DNA of 64,000 bases, from assembly GCF_000590885.1 (NCBI RefSeq), contig NZ_JFHN01000056.1, positions 1 to 64,000 on the forward strand. Direction: 5' to 3'. The notes below the pieces were generated by a model. That model did not search any database and was not told the origin of the DNA. It saw only the letters and a list, made by a program, of their open reading frames with translations. Position 1 is the first letter of the stretch. The number at the start of each line of letters is the position of its first letter. The position numbers and the translations under genes were made by a program. Below, in pieces: positions 48,141-58,698 of the stretch. The DNA comes from Erwinia mallotivora (lineage in GTDB: Bacteria > Pseudomonadota > Gammaproteobacteria > Enterobacterales > Enterobacteriaceae).

Positions 48141-48704
48141 TTAATCAGTGAAAGGGATAATCAGCTTGCCCGGCTGCACTTCCAGACCTTTGGCGAAGCG
48201 TTTTGCCAGCGATTCGGTTTTGCTGCGGTCGGCGCTGAGCACATAAGCCGGTTTCTGATTGAAGTAATCTTTCAGCGACTGGTTGAGATAAGGCGTCAGG
48301 GTTTTCAGCACACCCTGCATTTTTTCGGGTTGCACCTGCACATCCACCAGTTGCAGATCCTGCAAATAAATCGCCCCCTGTTCCTTGTTAAACACCGGCT
48401 GCGCCTTCATGGTCAGCGTCATCGTCGCTTCCTGCGGCCCAAACAGCGAACTGATATTCACTTTTGCATGACCGGTCAGCGTCACTTTGTTGGGCTCCTC
48501 GCGGCCAATCTGACTGCTGAGGTCACTGAGCACGATGTGCGCATCCACCAGTCCGGCGACACCAAGCTGTTTTTCGTAATTATTGTGCTTTTGCAGCGCC
48601 TGATTGATTTCCTGTTCACTGATGGTGTACTGCGTCAGTTGGTTGCAGCCGCTGAGTAGTCCCACCAACAGCAGGGCGCTCAGCCCGGCAAAAAATTTTT
48701 TCAT
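48141..48704 (-). CDS. yceB: Lipoprotein YceB
   Basis: The 187-residue lipoprotein has the lipobox LLSGC, then NQLTQYTISEQEINQALQKHNN and TLTGHAKVNISSLFG, and ends KLIIPFTD, as in E. coli YceB (DUF1439). Several ATG codons lie at the start; the one at 48704 has AGGA at a workable distance. The function is unknown. In E. coli grxB and mdtH stand between yceB and rimJ; both are missing here. Confidence 0.92.
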   Translation of the reverse strand: MKKFFAGLSALLLVGLLSGCNQLTQYTISEQEINQALQKHNNYEKQLGVAGLVDAHIVLSDLSSQIGREEPNKVTLTGHAKVNISSLFGPQEATMTLTMKAQPVFNKEQGAIYLQDLQLVDVQVQPEKMQGVLKTLTPYLNQSLKDYFNQKPAYVLSADRSKTESLAKRFAKGLEVQPGKLIIPFTD

Positions 48705-49024
48705 CATAATCCTCATCATGTTATGCGGTCAGTAACCCTCCTGACCGGAGATGACAGCTTGCCCGACATTGCGGTCAGAGTCACCAGGATTACTGCTCAG
48801 AGTCAGGCCATATACCCGTTATCGCGCACCAGGGTGTCGCGCAGTATCCGGAGGGAGAGCCAGCTGCGGTCACGCCACAGGATTATTTTACGGGTAACAG
48901 CGGGGATGTTTATAATCATTAAGGGAAATCAGACGTGGTGGCTGGATAAGGTCAGGTCTGCGCGACACCGCGCATGGGGATTTCTGCCGTTTTCAATTAT
49001 CACCTAAAGGATTCAGGAGAGAAG
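48705..49024. other. Spacer between divergent yceB and rimJ
   Basis: These 320 bp hold no gene. In E. coli grxB and mdtH occupy this place. I see no readable remnants of either. Confidence 0.45.
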
Positions 49025-49624
49025 ATGTTTGGCTATCGTTCTGCTGTCCCGAAAGTCCGCCTGACAACTGACCGGCTGGTGGTTCGTCTGGTTCATGAGC
49101 GCGATGCGTGGCGTCTGGCTGATTACTATGCTGGTAATCGTGCCTTCCTAAAACCCTGGGAACCCATTCGCGACGACAGCCACAGTTATCCTTCCGGCTG
49201 GCAGGCGCGTCTGGGATTAATCTCCGAAATGCACAAACAGGGCAATGCTTACTATTTTGCGGTGATGGACCCTGATGAAACGGAGATCCGTGGCGTGGCG
49301 AATTTCAGCAACGTGGTCAGAGGCTCATTTCACGCCTGCTACCTTGGCTACTCTCTGGCGGAGAAGTGGCAGGGGCAGGGGATGATGTTTGAGGCGTTGC
49401 AGTCGGCTATCCGTTATATGCAGCGCCAGCAGCGCATCCATCGCATCATGGCTAACTACATGCCACACAACCACCGCAGCGGTAACCTGCTGGCCCGGCT
49501 TGGCTTTGAAAAAGAGGGCTATGCCCGGGATTATTTACTGATTGATGGTCAGTGGCAGGATCACGTGCTGACCGCACTGACCACCAAAGAGTGGCAACCC
49601 GACCGACGTGGACAATCATCCTGA
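49025..49624 (+). CDS. rimJ: Ribosomal protein S5 N-terminal alanine acetyltransferase
   Basis: This 199-residue GNAT enzyme acetylates the N-terminal Ala of ribosomal protein S5. The N-terminal [23 protein letters not shown], the acetyl-CoA loop [17 protein letters not shown] and [19 protein letters not shown] fit RimJ. I chose the ATG at 49025 with AGGAGAG upstream; the frame is open to 48974. Its stop overlaps the yceH start. Confidence 0.95.
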   Translation: MFGYRSAVPKVRLTTDRLVVRLVHERDAWRLADYYAGNRAFLKPWEPIRDDSHSYPSGWQARLGLISEMHKQGNAYYFAVMDPDETEIRGVANFSNVVRGSFHACYLGYSLAEKWQGQGMMFEALQSAIRYMQRQQRIHRIMANYMPHNHRSGNLLARLGFEKEGYARDYLLIDGQWQDHVLTALTTKEWQPDRRGQSS

Positions 49625-50259
49625 TGAAAATCGTACTTTCCGCCCTGGAGGCGAGGGTGGTGGGCTGCCTGCTGGAAAAGCAGGTCACCACCCCGGAGCA
49701 GTATCCGATGTCGCTGAATGCGGTCGTTACCGCCTGCAACCAGAAATCCAACCGTGAACCGGTAATGAGTCTGAGCGACGCAACGGTGCAGGACACGCTG
49801 GATATGCTGATAAAAAAACATCTGGTCACCGCCCTGAGCGGCTCAGGCAGCCGGGTGGTGAAATATGAACACCGGTTCTGTAACACGGCTTTTGGCCAGT
49901 TAACGCTGAGTCCGGGGGAATTCGCGCTGGTGACCACGCTGCTTTTACGTGGTGCGCAGACGCCGGGCGAGCTGCGGATCCGCAGCGGCAGACTGCATGA
50001 GTTTGCTGATGTAAGCCAGGTGGAACAGCGACTGGCGACGCTGGCCTCGCGCGATGACGGTCCATTTGTGGTGCAACTGGCGCGCGAGCCGGGTAAACGC
50101 GAAAGCCGCTATATGCATCTGTTCAGCGGCGCAGTGGAACAAACGGTGGACGAAAGCCCTGCCGATACCGATGAAACGCTTGCCGATCGGGTCAGCGCGC
50201 TGGAGCACGAGGTGGCGCAACTAAAACAACAGCTGGCAGATTTGTCAGCAAAAATCTGA
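49624..50259 (+). CDS. yceH: DUF480 family protein YceH
   Basis: The 211-residue protein has a winged-helix-like fold and ends in a coiled coil ([20 protein letters not shown]). It starts [28 protein letters not shown], as in E. coli YceH. Its role is unknown. The ATG shares one base with the rimJ stop, so the genes are coupled. Confidence 0.93.
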   Translation: MKIVLSALEARVVGCLLEKQVTTPEQYPMSLNAVVTACNQKSNREPVMSLSDATVQDTLDMLIKKHLVTALSGSGSRVVKYEHRFCNTAFGQLTLSPGEFALVTTLLLRGAQTPGELRIRSGRLHEFADVSQVEQRLATLASRDDGPFVVQLAREPGKRESRYMHLFSGAVEQTVDESPADTDETLADRVSALEHEVAQLKQQLADLSAKI

Positions 50260-50289
50260 CTGCTGGTTTACCGCGTAAAGGAGAATGAG

Positions 50290-51213
50290 ATGGGCAGGTT
50301 GAGAACGGGAATCGTCGGGCTGGGTGCTATCGCACAGAAGGCCTGGCTGCCGGTGGTGACCCGGACAGAGGGCTGGCAGATGTCGGGAGCGTTTTCGCCG
50401 GACCAGCAAAAAGCCGCCAGAATTTGCGACAGCAATCGCATCCCGCTTTTTTCCTCGCTGGAACAACTGGCCGCCGCCAGCGATGCGGTATTTGTCCACA
50501 CCTCCACCGCCAGCCATTTTGCCGTGGTAAAACAGCTGCTGCTGGCGGGCGTCGATGTCTGCGTCGATAAACCGCTGGCGGAAAGCCTCGAGCAGGCGGA
50601 ACAGTTGGTGGAACTGGCGCAGCGCAAGGGGCGCAAACTGATGGTGGCGTTCAACCGCCGTTTCGCGCCACGCTACCTGCAACTGAAGGCGGAGCTGCAT
50701 CAGCTGGCCTCACTGCGCATGGAGAAACATCGCTGTGACAGCGTGGGCCCACAGGATCTCTTTTTTACCTTACTGGATGACTATCTGCACGTCGTGGACA
50801 CCGCGCTGTGGCTCGGTGGCGGCGCGGCTGAATTGCAAAGTGGCAGCCTGCTAACCACCGATGCAGGTGAAATGCTCTACGCCGAGCACCATTTCCGTCA
50901 CGGCGACAGCCTGATAACCACCAGTATGCACCGCCGGGCAGGCAGCCAGGGAGAAACCGTGCGGGCGGTGGCCGATGGTAGCCTTTGGCAGGTCGATGAA
51001 ATGCGTGATTTTCAGCAGGAGACGGCAGGGCAGTTGATTATCGACCCGCCGCCCGCCTGGCAAACTACCCTGCAACAACGTGGATTTGCCGGTGTGGTGC
51101 GGCATTTTATCGACTGCGCTGCCAATCAGACCGAGCCGCAAACGTCCGGAGAACAGGCGCTGATGGCACAGCGCGTGGTGGAAAAACTCTGGCGCGACAG
51201 CCGGGGTGAATAA
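50290..51213 (+). CDS. mviM: Gfo/Idh/MocA family oxidoreductase MviM
   Basis: The 307-residue NAD(P)-dependent oxidoreductase has an N-terminal Rossmann fold (LRTGIVGLGAIAQKAWLPV) and the family motif VCVDKPLAESLEQAEQL with the catalytic Lys. The substrate is unknown. It lies directly before murJ, as in E. coli and Salmonella. Confidence 0.93.
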   Translation: MGRLRTGIVGLGAIAQKAWLPVVTRTEGWQMSGAFSPDQQKAARICDSNRIPLFSSLEQLAAASDAVFVHTSTASHFAVVKQLLLAGVDVCVDKPLAESLEQAEQLVELAQRKGRKLMVAFNRRFAPRYLQLKAELHQLASLRMEKHRCDSVGPQDLFFTLLDDYLHVVDTALWLGGGAAELQSGSLLTTDAGEMLYAEHHFRHGDSLITTSMHRRAGSQGETVRAVADGSLWQVDEMRDFQQETAGQLIIDPPPAWQTTLQQRGFAGVVRHFIDCAANQTEPQTSGEQALMAQRVVEKLWRDSRGE

Positions 51214-51336
51214 CGCTGTAACAATCGGCTGTGGTTATTTCCTTGCATATCAGTAGACTGTGCCCCTTGCGCCTTTGTGAGAAGGGGCAACGAACCCTAA
51301 AACTGCACCTATGTTGTCGTAACAATCAGGAAACGC

Positions 51337-52875
51337 ATGAACCTGTTGAAATCACTGGCAGCGGTCAGCTCAATGACCCTGTTTTCTCGCGTGCTGGGAT
51401 TTGCCCGCGACGCCATTGTGGCGAGAGTTTTTGGCGCAGGGATGGCAACGGATGCCTTCTTTGTGGCGTTCAAACTGCCTAACCTGCTGCGTCGCATCTT
51501 TGCTGAAGGGGCATTTTCTCAGGCGTTTGTCCCCATCCTCGCGGAATACAAAAGCAAGCAGGGAGAGGAGGCCACGCGAATATTTGTCTCCTATGTCGCC
51601 GGATTACTGACGCTGGCCCTGGCGGTGATCACCCTCGCCGGGATGTTTGCTGCGCCCTGGGTGATTCTGGTTACCGCACCAGGATTTGCCGACACGGCGG
51701 ATAAATTTGCGCTGACCTCCTCGCTGCTGCGGGTGACCTTTCCTTATATTCTGCTGATCTCGCTGGCGTCGCTGGTCGGCGCGATCCTCAATACCTGGAA
51801 CCGTTTTTCGGTGCCCGCTTTTGCGCCGACGCTGCTTAACGTCAGCATGATCGGTTTTGCCCTGTTTGCCGCACCGCACTTTCATCCCCCGGTGATGGCG
51901 CTGGCGTGGGCGGTGGTGGCCGGTGGCGTATTGCAACTGGGTTATCAGTTACCGCATCTGAAGAAAATTGGCATGTTAGTGCTGCCGCGCATCAATCTGA
52001 AGGATGCGGGCGTATGGCGGGTGATGCGGCAGATGGGACCGGCGATTCTTGGCGTGTCGGTCAGCCAGATCTCACTGATTATAAATACGATTTTTGCCTC
52101 CTTTCTGGTTTCCGGCTCGGTGTCCTGGATGTATTACGCCGACCGTCTGATGGAGTTTCCTTCCGGCGTACTGGGCGTGGCGCTGGGTACAATTCTGTTG
52201 CCGTCACTGGCGAAAAGCTTCGCCAGCGGCAATCATGCGGAATACAACCGCCTGATGGACTGGGGACTGCGCCTCAGTTTCCTGCTGGCGCTGCCCAGTG
52301 CGGTGGCGCTGGGTATTCTGGCGAAACCGCTGACCGTCTCCCTGTTTCAGTACGGCAAATTTACCGCCTTTGATGCATCGATGACGCAACGTGCGCTGGT
52401 GGCTTACTCGGTCGGGCTGATGGGACTGATTGTGGTAAAAATTCTCGCGCCTGGCTTCTATTCCCGTCAGAACATTAAAACACCGGTCAAAATCGCCCTT
52501 TTTACGCTGCTGATGACGCAGCTGATGAACCTGAGCTTTATCGGCCCGCTGAAACATGCCGGGCTGTCGCTGTCGATTGGTCTGGCGGCCTGTCTTAACG
52601 CCCTGATGCTGTACTGGCAGCTGCGCAGGCAAAAGATCTATCAGCCAGAGCCTGGCTGGTTCAGTTTCCTGTCACGTCTGATTATCGCCGTGTTGGTGAT
52701 GGCGGCCGTGCTGCTGGGGCTGATGTGGGTAATGCCGGACTGGGATCAGGGCAATATGCTGTGGCGGCTGACTCGCCTGGCTGGCGTCTGTGCGGCGGGT
52801 GGCGTAGCCTATTTTGCCGTGCTGGCGCTGCTGGGATTCCGTGTACGTGATTTTGCCCGCAGTACGGTGGCATAA
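51337..52875 (+). CDS. murJ: Lipid II flippase MurJ
   Basis: The 512-residue protein has fourteen membrane helices (MviN) and flips lipid II over the inner membrane for peptidoglycan synthesis; it is essential. The start [25 protein letters not shown] and the segment [22 protein letters not shown] hold the conserved Arg residues of the central cavity. Length fits E. coli (511). Confidence 0.96.
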   Translation: MNLLKSLAAVSSMTLFSRVLGFARDAIVARVFGAGMATDAFFVAFKLPNLLRRIFAEGAFSQAFVPILAEYKSKQGEEATRIFVSYVAGLLTLALAVITLAGMFAAPWVILVTAPGFADTADKFALTSSLLRVTFPYILLISLASLVGAILNTWNRFSVPAFAPTLLNVSMIGFALFAAPHFHPPVMALAWAVVAGGVLQLGYQLPHLKKIGMLVLPRINLKDAGVWRVMRQMGPAILGVSVSQISLIINTIFASFLVSGSVSWMYYADRLMEFPSGVLGVALGTILLPSLAKSFASGNHAEYNRLMDWGLRLSFLLALPSAVALGILAKPLTVSLFQYGKFTAFDASMTQRALVAYSVGLMGLIVVKILAPGFYSRQNIKTPVKIALFTLLMTQLMNLSFIGPLKHAGLSLSIGLAACLNALMLYWQLRRQKIYQPEPGWFSFLSRLIIAVLVMAAVLLGLMWVMPDWDQGNMLWRLTRLAGVCAAGGVAYFAVLALLGFRVRDFARSTVA

Positions 52876-53005
52876 GATCATTATTATTGTCATACCTTTC
52901 AATGCAAGCTGAACCCGCCAAAACGGGTAGGCTGATAAAATGCGTGCGCTGACAATATTACGTTGAGCACAGGCTGCCAGCGGCAGCCTGAAAATATAAA
53001 ATACC

Positions 53006-54799
53006 TCAGCCCAGCCTGAACTGTTGCGTTGCTGTCTGATTACGTTGCCAGAGACGAATGGCAGTAGCGTATTCCGTGGGAGAATTATAAATATCAAGGA
53101 CCATTTCAGGGTTTCTGTAGTTTGAAATAACATAGCTACCGTTGCTCTGGTATTCTAAATGCCAGTAATGCTCATCTTTCCATTGGTTGTTTTGAAGCCA
53201 AACTACGTCTCCAAGTGATACAATCCAGGCAATGATTTGATTGTCATCAAGGCAGGCAATTTGATAAACGTTATCTCCTTTTTCTGAAGCTTTGATGAAA
53301 CGGAACTTCTGTTTATTATCGGTATTATTAATGTCCATAATAAGAAGCGAAGGTGAAATCCCATTTTGGGTTATGACTTTATTGGCATCAGACGCTGTGA
53401 TCAGGCGGTGGATACTTTGATCTTCAGGTGCGCTTTCCTCCACGAAAAAACGTTGAGCTGAGGTTTGGTTTCTCCCCCAGATTTGAAGTCTGTTACCATT
53501 ATCAGTTACTGAAGAAGGCACGTCCAGAACCTGATCATCCATTGCGTAATTTTCAATAACATATCCTCCCTCGCGTTGGTTAATTAAATGCCAGTAGTGC
53601 TCATTTTTCCATTGGTTCTTGTGCAGAAACACCTCATTTCCGTTCGTTGTATTCCAGGCAATAATATGTTCGCTTTGTGGGTGAGCAATCTGGAAAACGT
53701 CCGGACCTTTATCAGGTGTTTTGATCAGCTGAAATGTGCTATCACTCATTTGAACATCGAAATCCCAAACAATCAGTGCTGAACTGGACGGGGATTTTTT
53801 TATTAATTTATTGGGGTTAAGACTTGTTTTTATTACCACGTTACTTTTATCTTCTGGTATTTTTCGTGTCCAGAGATTAATAGTATGAATAAGTGTCTTG
53901 TTCCGCCAGTCATTGGCTTTGACCAGATATATAAACATATTTTCATCAGTTATTTCTGTGATGAGATACGTTTGTTGAGAAGCGGACCCTGAGAGAAATA
54001 CTGGCACGTTAGCATCAAGATAATTAGTATAGGCACGACTGTAACCCGAAATGGTGTGATAGTGGCCAGCAAATACTGCTTTAACATTATATTGCTCAAT
54101 CAGCCTTTTCAACTGTAGCCTTGCCTGCTCCGGCCAGCCATTCGGTTTATGTACATTGATAAAGCAAGCTCTTTCACCTGCATTTCGCAAAACATTCTCC
54201 AGCCAGCTAAACTGATTATCTGCACGTAAATGCATACTGAGTCTTTGCCAGTCGTTAACACCCTGGGCTGAACGTGTTCTTGGGAAATCATAGCCGGTCA
54301 TGCCGGGAAAGTTATTGAGTTGGATGAAACGTAAATAGGGTCCTTCATCCCATGAATAACTGAAGCTTCCGGTCCAGGTTTCCTCAAAGAGATGCCTTCT
54401 GGCCTCTAAGGATTTATTGGTCAGGGAAAGCTGACGATAGTGAGTGTAGAAATTGTGCATGGAACCAATGGCCGCCTGATTTTGCCATGTATCGTTATAA
54501 TTATTTTCAATATCATGGTTGCCCAACCCGTAACAGTAGGGAGGCCGTAAAGTGGCTAATAAGGAAGCCATAACATCTCTTTGCCATTGATGACCATATG
54601 CTGTCATATCACCATTAATAATAACCCGTGTATCAACTCCCATTGTTTGATGATATGAATTAATACTTGAATATTGACTGCTGATTAATTGATGAGAACG
54701 GCTTTGCTGTACATCGCTGCTTTCACTTCCACCTGCATCTGTCACGTTGGTCCATGGATATTGAGGGTCAGAAGTTATTACAATACTTTTTAAATTCAT
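53006..54799 (-). CDS. Metallophosphoesterase with two C-terminal beta-trefoil-like repeats
   Basis: In this 597-residue protein the first 300 residues or so form a calcineurin-like phosphoesterase: D11, D64 (INGDMTAYGH), N94-H95-D96 (GNHD), H217 (NVHKPNG) and H246-Y-H248 (AGHYH). All metal ligands appear present. Residues about 338-455 and 480-597 are two copies of a ricin-type or beta-trefoil-like unit, each with NQWK(N/D)EHYWHL, a YVI-N-Y stretch and WxRNQT-(x)2-QxF. There is no signal peptide. The AT-rich gene lies between murJ and flgN, where enterobacteria usually have nothing. It could be a secreted toxin or a carbohydrate-targeted phosphatase; neither is shown. Confidence 0.78.
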   Translation of the reverse strand: MNLKSIVITSDPQYPWTNVTDAGGSESSDVQQSRSHQLISSQYSSINSYHQTMGVDTRVIINGDMTAYGHQWQRDVMASLLATLRPPYCYGLGNHDIENNYNDTWQNQAAIGSMHNFYTHYRQLSLTNKSLEARRHLFEETWTGSFSYSWDEGPYLRFIQLNNFPGMTGYDFPRTRSAQGVNDWQRLSMHLRADNQFSWLENVLRNAGERACFINVHKPNGWPEQARLQLKRLIEQYNVKAVFAGHYHTISGYSRAYTNYLDANVPVFLSGSASQQTYLITEITDENMFIYLVKANDWRNKTLIHTINLWTRKIPEDKSNVVIKTSLNPNKLIKKSPSSSALIVWDFDVQMSDSTFQLIKTPDKGPDVFQIAHPQSEHIIAWNTTNGNEVFLHKNQWKNEHYWHLINQREGGYVIENYAMDDQVLDVPSSVTDNGNRLQIWGRNQTSAQRFFVEESAPEDQSIHRLITASDANKVITQNGISPSLLIMDINNTDNKQKFRFIKASEKGDNVYQIACLDDNQIIAWIVSLGDVVWLQNNQWKDEHYWHLEYQSNGSYVISNYRNPEMVLDIYNSPTEYATAIRLWQRNQTATQQFRLG

Positions 54800-55491
54800 G
54801 GCAGGTTTCCTTTATATGAATAAAACGATGAGCCTTTCATTTTTACTTTAATTTTACAGGGTGTGATGTTGTGGAAATCAGATGTTCATCCCCTGGTTTT
54901 TATCAGTTATTTTTATCGACTTTTATATTTGAAATTTAATCAGTGTTATGATTTTAATGTGTGGATTTAATTTTTCAATTTCGAAAATTAACGCTGGATG
55001 GTAATTTTTGATGGGGGTAAATTTCAGGCAGATAAAGGTATTTCTCTGCCGCTTAAAATGAGAAAAGTATGTGCTAATGTCTTAATACTAATAATAAATA
55101 TCAAAAATGAGGCTGAATGATACGGTGAACTCTTCCTGAATAGCTGTACCTGGTACAGTTGCTGTTTATTGACAGCACAACGGATACATCATAAGCCTGA
55201 TGCAGTAAGAACCGACTAAAACAAAGTCAAAGATAGACTGGGAGAAAGAGAAGTATCATTCCGCATAGCTATTAAGTGGCTCTTGAGCAAAAGGGGATTT
55301 TAAGACAGTCATAAGCGAGGGGGATTTTCAGCAGCAGGATGTCAGTCCCGGCGCTATCATCTGATTTGATGTTATGCAGGATGCAGGGGATACAAAAAGA
55401 TCATCAGAATGTCTGTTTACTGCTGATTACGCATGACTGTGAGCCAGCCATGCGCATCGGCTTATCTTATTACTTACACCATTCATGCCCT
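54800..55491. other. AT-rich spacer between the phosphoesterase gene and flgN
   Basis: These 692 bp are very AT-rich up to about 55130, as in the phosphoesterase gene itself, which suggests they came in together. They hold its promoter region. Downstream to flgN I see only a doubtful 60-codon frame (55339-55521) that overlaps the flgN end. Confidence 0.4.
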
Positions 55492-55923
55492 TTAAACCTT
55501 ACGGCTGATAAAGGCGCTTGAGGTAGCCTGACCGTCCGGGCCATAAAATTTCTGCGTCTGATGCGGGCGCAATACCTGCAACGCCTGATCAGTGAAGCTG
55601 ATTTGGTGATTCAGTAACAGCCCGTTATGCAGATTGGTGTCACGCAGCTTCATGGTCTGCTCCTGAATGGCAGCCCAGCGACGCGACAGTTCGCTGTGTC
55701 GGCTGTAAGGCGCATGGAAGCCAGCGTCTTTTTCAGCGTCGCGGCGCATCTGCTCAAGAAAGTTGAGCGTCGCCAGCAGGGAGTTTTTATCTTCGGTGAT
55801 ACGTTGCAGTAAGCTGCTATTTATCTGGCCGCCTGAGAGCTGTTGCTGCTCTGATGTCATTACGTCGGCCAGACTTGCCAGCACTTCCAGCATCTTATCA
55901 AGGGCGGTCAGCAGCTTGTTCAT
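55492..55923 (-). CDS. flgN: Flagellar export chaperone FlgN
   Basis: The 143-residue helical cytoplasmic protein keeps the hook-filament junction proteins FlgK and FlgL ready for export. Its start MNKLLTALDKMLEVLASLADVM and the long helices fit the FlgN family. It follows flgM by four bases, the usual flgMN pair. Confidence 0.9.
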   Translation of the reverse strand: MNKLLTALDKMLEVLASLADVMTSEQQQLSGGQINSSLLQRITEDKNSLLATLNFLEQMRRDAEKDAGFHAPYSRHSELSRRWAAIQEQTMKLRDTNLHNGLLLNHQISFTDQALQVLRPHQTQKFYGPDGQATSSAFISRKV

Positions 55924-55927
55924 TTAC

Positions 55928-56230
55928 TCAGTTACCTTCTAAAGAATCTTTCGCCTGCTGAATCAGGGCATCAGCGATTTTGCCGGTGTCCATTTTCAGT
56001 TCGCCATTACGAATAGCGGTTTTCAACTGTTCCACCCGCGCGGTGTTGATATCCTGCGAACTCGATTTAGTCAGCTGTGACTGGGCACCACTCAGCACAA
56101 CCTGAGAAGCGGTGGTGGTGGCAGTCGCTTTGCTCTCAACCTGACGTGTTTTCGGTGCAGACGTGTCGGCAGTATCACGGGTCTGAACGGTACTGGCTGG
56201 ATTCAATGGTTGAGTTCTGTCAATGCTCAT
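55928..56230 (-). CDS. flgM: Anti-sigma-28 factor FlgM
   Basis: The 100-residue protein binds FliA (sigma-28) until the hook is complete and is then exported. It starts [16 protein letters not shown], and its C-terminal half [28 protein letters not shown] is the FliA-binding part. I chose ATG 56230 behind CAGGAG. A sigma-28 promoter precedes it. Confidence 0.94.
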   Translation of the reverse strand: MSIDRTQPLNPASTVQTRDTADTSAPKTRQVESKATATTTASQVVLSGAQSQLTKSSSQDINTARVEQLKTAIRNGELKMDTGKIADALIQQAKDSLEGN

Positions 56231-56297
56231 ATCTGACTCCTGTAAGCTCAGGCAAATTGTCACCTGGAAAATTAGTATATTGCGTCTGTTATTTATT

Positions 56298-56324
56298 CTA
56301 TCGGCAGAACTAAGGCTATCTTTA
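56298..56324 (-). promoter_or_regulatory. Sigma-28 (FliA) promoter of flgMN
   Basis: On the minus strand TAAA is followed, after exactly 15 bases, by GCCGATAG, which differs in one base from the FliA consensus TAAA-N15-GCCGATAA. It lies about 70 bp upstream of flgM. Confidence 0.88.
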
Positions 56325-56329
56325 GCCCT

Positions 56330-56998
56330 TTATAGCGTTATAAGAATATTCCCATCCGCAGCCACTTTTCCGCTGACAATCTGCCCTGAATTCATGCGCA
56401 CCCGCACCGGCTGTGTCGAGGTCGCATTATTCATCGCCCGTCCTTCGCTGGAGATATTAAACCCTTCCCCGCTGGCGATGACCGTCACGTTTTGTCCCGC
56501 CTTAACCCGCCACGGCTGGCGAACCATCATCAGGGTTACCGGCTGGCCCGGTACGATATCCCGCAGCGTCACCGCATCGGTCACCTCAGCGGCCGTCATC
56601 ACCGTGCGGGCGGGCAGGGTATCCAGACGACCGTGCTGGACCTTCAGATCGGCAGCGGCGATCGCTGAACCGCGTGCAACCTGACGGGCTGCGACGATGT
56701 AGTTGCCGGTCACCTGCACTTCAATTTGCAAATAGCGGCGGTTCTGCCCACAGTTGGCGGCGACGCTCATGTTGCCCCACATGCGGCTGTTGCCAGGCAG
56801 GGAAAATTGCGGCGTGTCGCAGGCAGGCCACTGCGTCTGAGGGGTTTTCACCACCACCACCAGGGTATCGGCATTCTGGCCGCTTTCTCCATACCGCGTT
56901 TTAAAAAACTGATTCAACTGATCCGTCAGTGAAGCGGCACTGGCCGACAGCGTGACCAGGCTCAGCAGCCCGGAGATCAGCAAAGTAAACCCACGCAT
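56330..56998 (-). CDS. flgA: Flagellar P-ring assembly chaperone FlgA
   Basis: The 222-residue periplasmic protein helps FlgI assemble the P ring. A signal peptide ends SASAASL (residues about 1-21). The SAF-like domain has ARQVARGSAIAAADL, and the C-terminal VKAGQNVTVIASGEGFNISSEGRAM is typical. ATG 56998 gives a proper signal peptide. It is divergent from flgB. Confidence 0.94.
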   Translation of the reverse strand: MRGFTLLISGLLSLVTLSASAASLTDQLNQFFKTRYGESGQNADTLVVVVKTPQTQWPACDTPQFSLPGNSRMWGNMSVAANCGQNRRYLQIEVQVTGNYIVAARQVARGSAIAAADLKVQHGRLDTLPARTVMTAAEVTDAVTLRDIVPGQPVTLMMVRQPWRVKAGQNVTVIASGEGFNISSEGRAMNNATSTQPVRVRMNSGQIVSGKVAADGNILITL

Positions 56999-57156
56999 CG
57001 TCTTCTTCCCCCCTTTATCAGATGGCATCGATTCTACTCGTGAGTCTGCCTGGTCAAGGCGCAAATTAGCGACGCTTTTTAGCGCTATTCCGTCGATAGC
57101 AGTTTGCCTCCCGCGATTATGCTGTCAGCTCTGAATGCTCACTATGCGGAGGAAGC

Positions 57157-57570
57157 ATGCTCGACAAACTCGACGCCGCACTGCGGTTTAATACCGAAGC
57201 GTTGAACCTGCGCGCCCAACGGCAGGAGGTTCTGGCGTCCAACATCGCCAACGCGGACACCCCCGGCTATCAGGCACGCGATATCGATTTCGCCAGCCAG
57301 CTGAACAAGGTGATGGAGCAGGGGCGCGCGCAGGGTTCGGGCCTGCAACTGGCGGTGACATCTGACCGCCACATTCCGGCGGAGTCCAGTCAGGCAGCGT
57401 CGATGGACCTGATGTACCGGGTTCCTGACCAGCCGTCTGCTGACGGCAACACCGTCGATATGGACCGCGAACGTACCCAGTTTGCGGATAACAGCCTGAA
57501 ATACCAGACCGATCTGACCGTCATCAGCGGCCAGATCAAGAGCATGATGTCCGTGCTACAGGGGCAATAA
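57157..57570 (+). CDS. flgB: Flagellar basal-body rod protein FlgB
   Basis: The 137-residue proximal rod protein has the family start [38 protein letters not shown] in shortened view (residues 1-40). It begins the flgBCDEFGHIJ operon. The 158-bp gap to flgA must hold the class II FlhDC-dependent promoters, which I could not place. Confidence 0.95.
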   Translation: MLDKLDAALRFNTEALNLRAQRQEVLASNIANADTPGYQARDIDFASQLNKVMEQGRAQGSGLQLAVTSDRHIPAESSQAASMDLMYRVPDQPSADGNTVDMDRERTQFADNSLKYQTDLTVISGQIKSMMSVLQGQ

Positions 57571-57573
57571 TTT

Positions 57574-57978
57574 ATGGCACTGATGAGTATTTTTGATATT
57601 GCCGGTTCAGCGATGAACGCCCAGTCACAGCGTCTGAACGTGGCGGCCAGTAACCTGGCCAACGCCGACAGCGTGACCGGACCTGACGGACAGCCTTACG
57701 TGGCGAAGCAGGTGGTTTTCCAGACCGCTGCTGAGTCAGGTTCTGCTACCGGCGGCGTCCGCGTGGCGCAGGTGGTGGACGATCCGACCCCGGCAAAACT
57801 GGTTTACGAACCAGGCAACCCGATGGCTGATGCCAAAGGTTACGTGAAGATGCCTAACGTCGATGTGGTCAGTGAAACGGTGAACACCATGTCCGCTTCA
57901 CGCAGCTACCAGGCCAACGTCGAGGTGTTGAACACCGTTAAACAAATGATGATGAAAACCCTGACGATGGGTCAATAA
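57574..57978 (+). CDS. flgC: Flagellar basal-body rod protein FlgC
   Basis: This is the 134-residue rod protein. The N-terminal [19 protein letters not shown] and the C-terminal [18 protein letters not shown] are the heptad regions that pack in the rod. It lies three bases behind flgB. Confidence 0.96.
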   Translation: MALMSIFDIAGSAMNAQSQRLNVAASNLANADSVTGPDGQPYVAKQVVFQTAAESGSATGGVRVAQVVDDPTPAKLVYEPGNPMADAKGYVKMPNVDVVSETVNTMSASRSYQANVEVLNTVKQMMMKTLTMGQ

Positions 57979-57989
57979 GGAGCTGCCTG

Positions 57990-58673
57990 ATGAGTATTGC
58001 AGTAGGCGTTAATGAATCCACAGACAACACGGCGATTACCACCACGTCGTCGACCACCGACACCACGGCGGCCGACCTGCAAAGTAACTTCCTGACCCTG
58101 CTGGTCACGCAGTTAAAGAACCAGGACCCGACGAATCCGATGGATAACAGCCAGTTAACCACACAGCTGGCGCAGATCAATACCCTCAGCGGTATTGAAA
58201 AACTGAACACCACGCTGGGATCGATCTCCGGTCAGATCAACAGCAGCCAGACGCTTCAGGCATCCACGCTGGTCGGTCACGGGGTGATGGTTGATGGCTC
58301 GCAGGTGCTGGTTGGCACCAGCAGCGGCAGCACCTCCACCACGCCGTTTGGCGTCAGCCTGGAGCAGGCGTCCACCAGCACCACGGCCACTATCAGTGAC
58401 TCGTCCGGCAAGGTGGTGCAGACCATCAATCTGGGCGCGCTCAGTGCGGGTGTTCACACGTTCTCCTGGGATGGTTCACAGGCCGACGGCACCACGGCCA
58501 CCGATGGAAAATACAGCGTAGCGATCAGCGCCAGCAACGCCAGCGGACAGCTGGTGGCGCAGCCACTGAACTATGCACTGGTTAACGGGGTAACTAACGA
58601 CACCAGCGGTGCCGTTCTGGACCTCGGCACGATGGGCACCACTACCGTCGCGAATGTTCGTCAGATTATATAA
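57990..58673 (+). CDS. flgD: Flagellar hook assembly scaffold FlgD
   Basis: This 227-residue hook cap protein is needed to polymerise FlgE. The N-terminal FLTLLVTQLKNQDPTNPMDN is the family signature, and a Tudor/FnIII-like C-terminal region follows (FSWDGSQADGTTATDGKYSV). Confidence 0.95.
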   Translation: MSIAVGVNESTDNTAITTTSSTTDTTAADLQSNFLTLLVTQLKNQDPTNPMDNSQLTTQLAQINTLSGIEKLNTTLGSISGQINSSQTLQASTLVGHGVMVDGSQVLVGTSSGSTSTTPFGVSLEQASTSTTATISDSSGKVVQTINLGALSAGVHTFSWDGSQADGTTATDGKYSVAISASNASGQLVAQPLNYALVNGVTNDTSGAVLDLGTMGTTTVANVRQII

Positions 58674-58698
58674 ATAACCCCTTTTCAGGAGACTACAC

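Noticed and set aside
52971..52991. Hairpin AGGCTGCC-AGC-GGCAGCCT between murJ and the phosphoesterase gene
   Set aside because: It lies between two convergent genes and may stop transcription, but no T-run follows on either strand.
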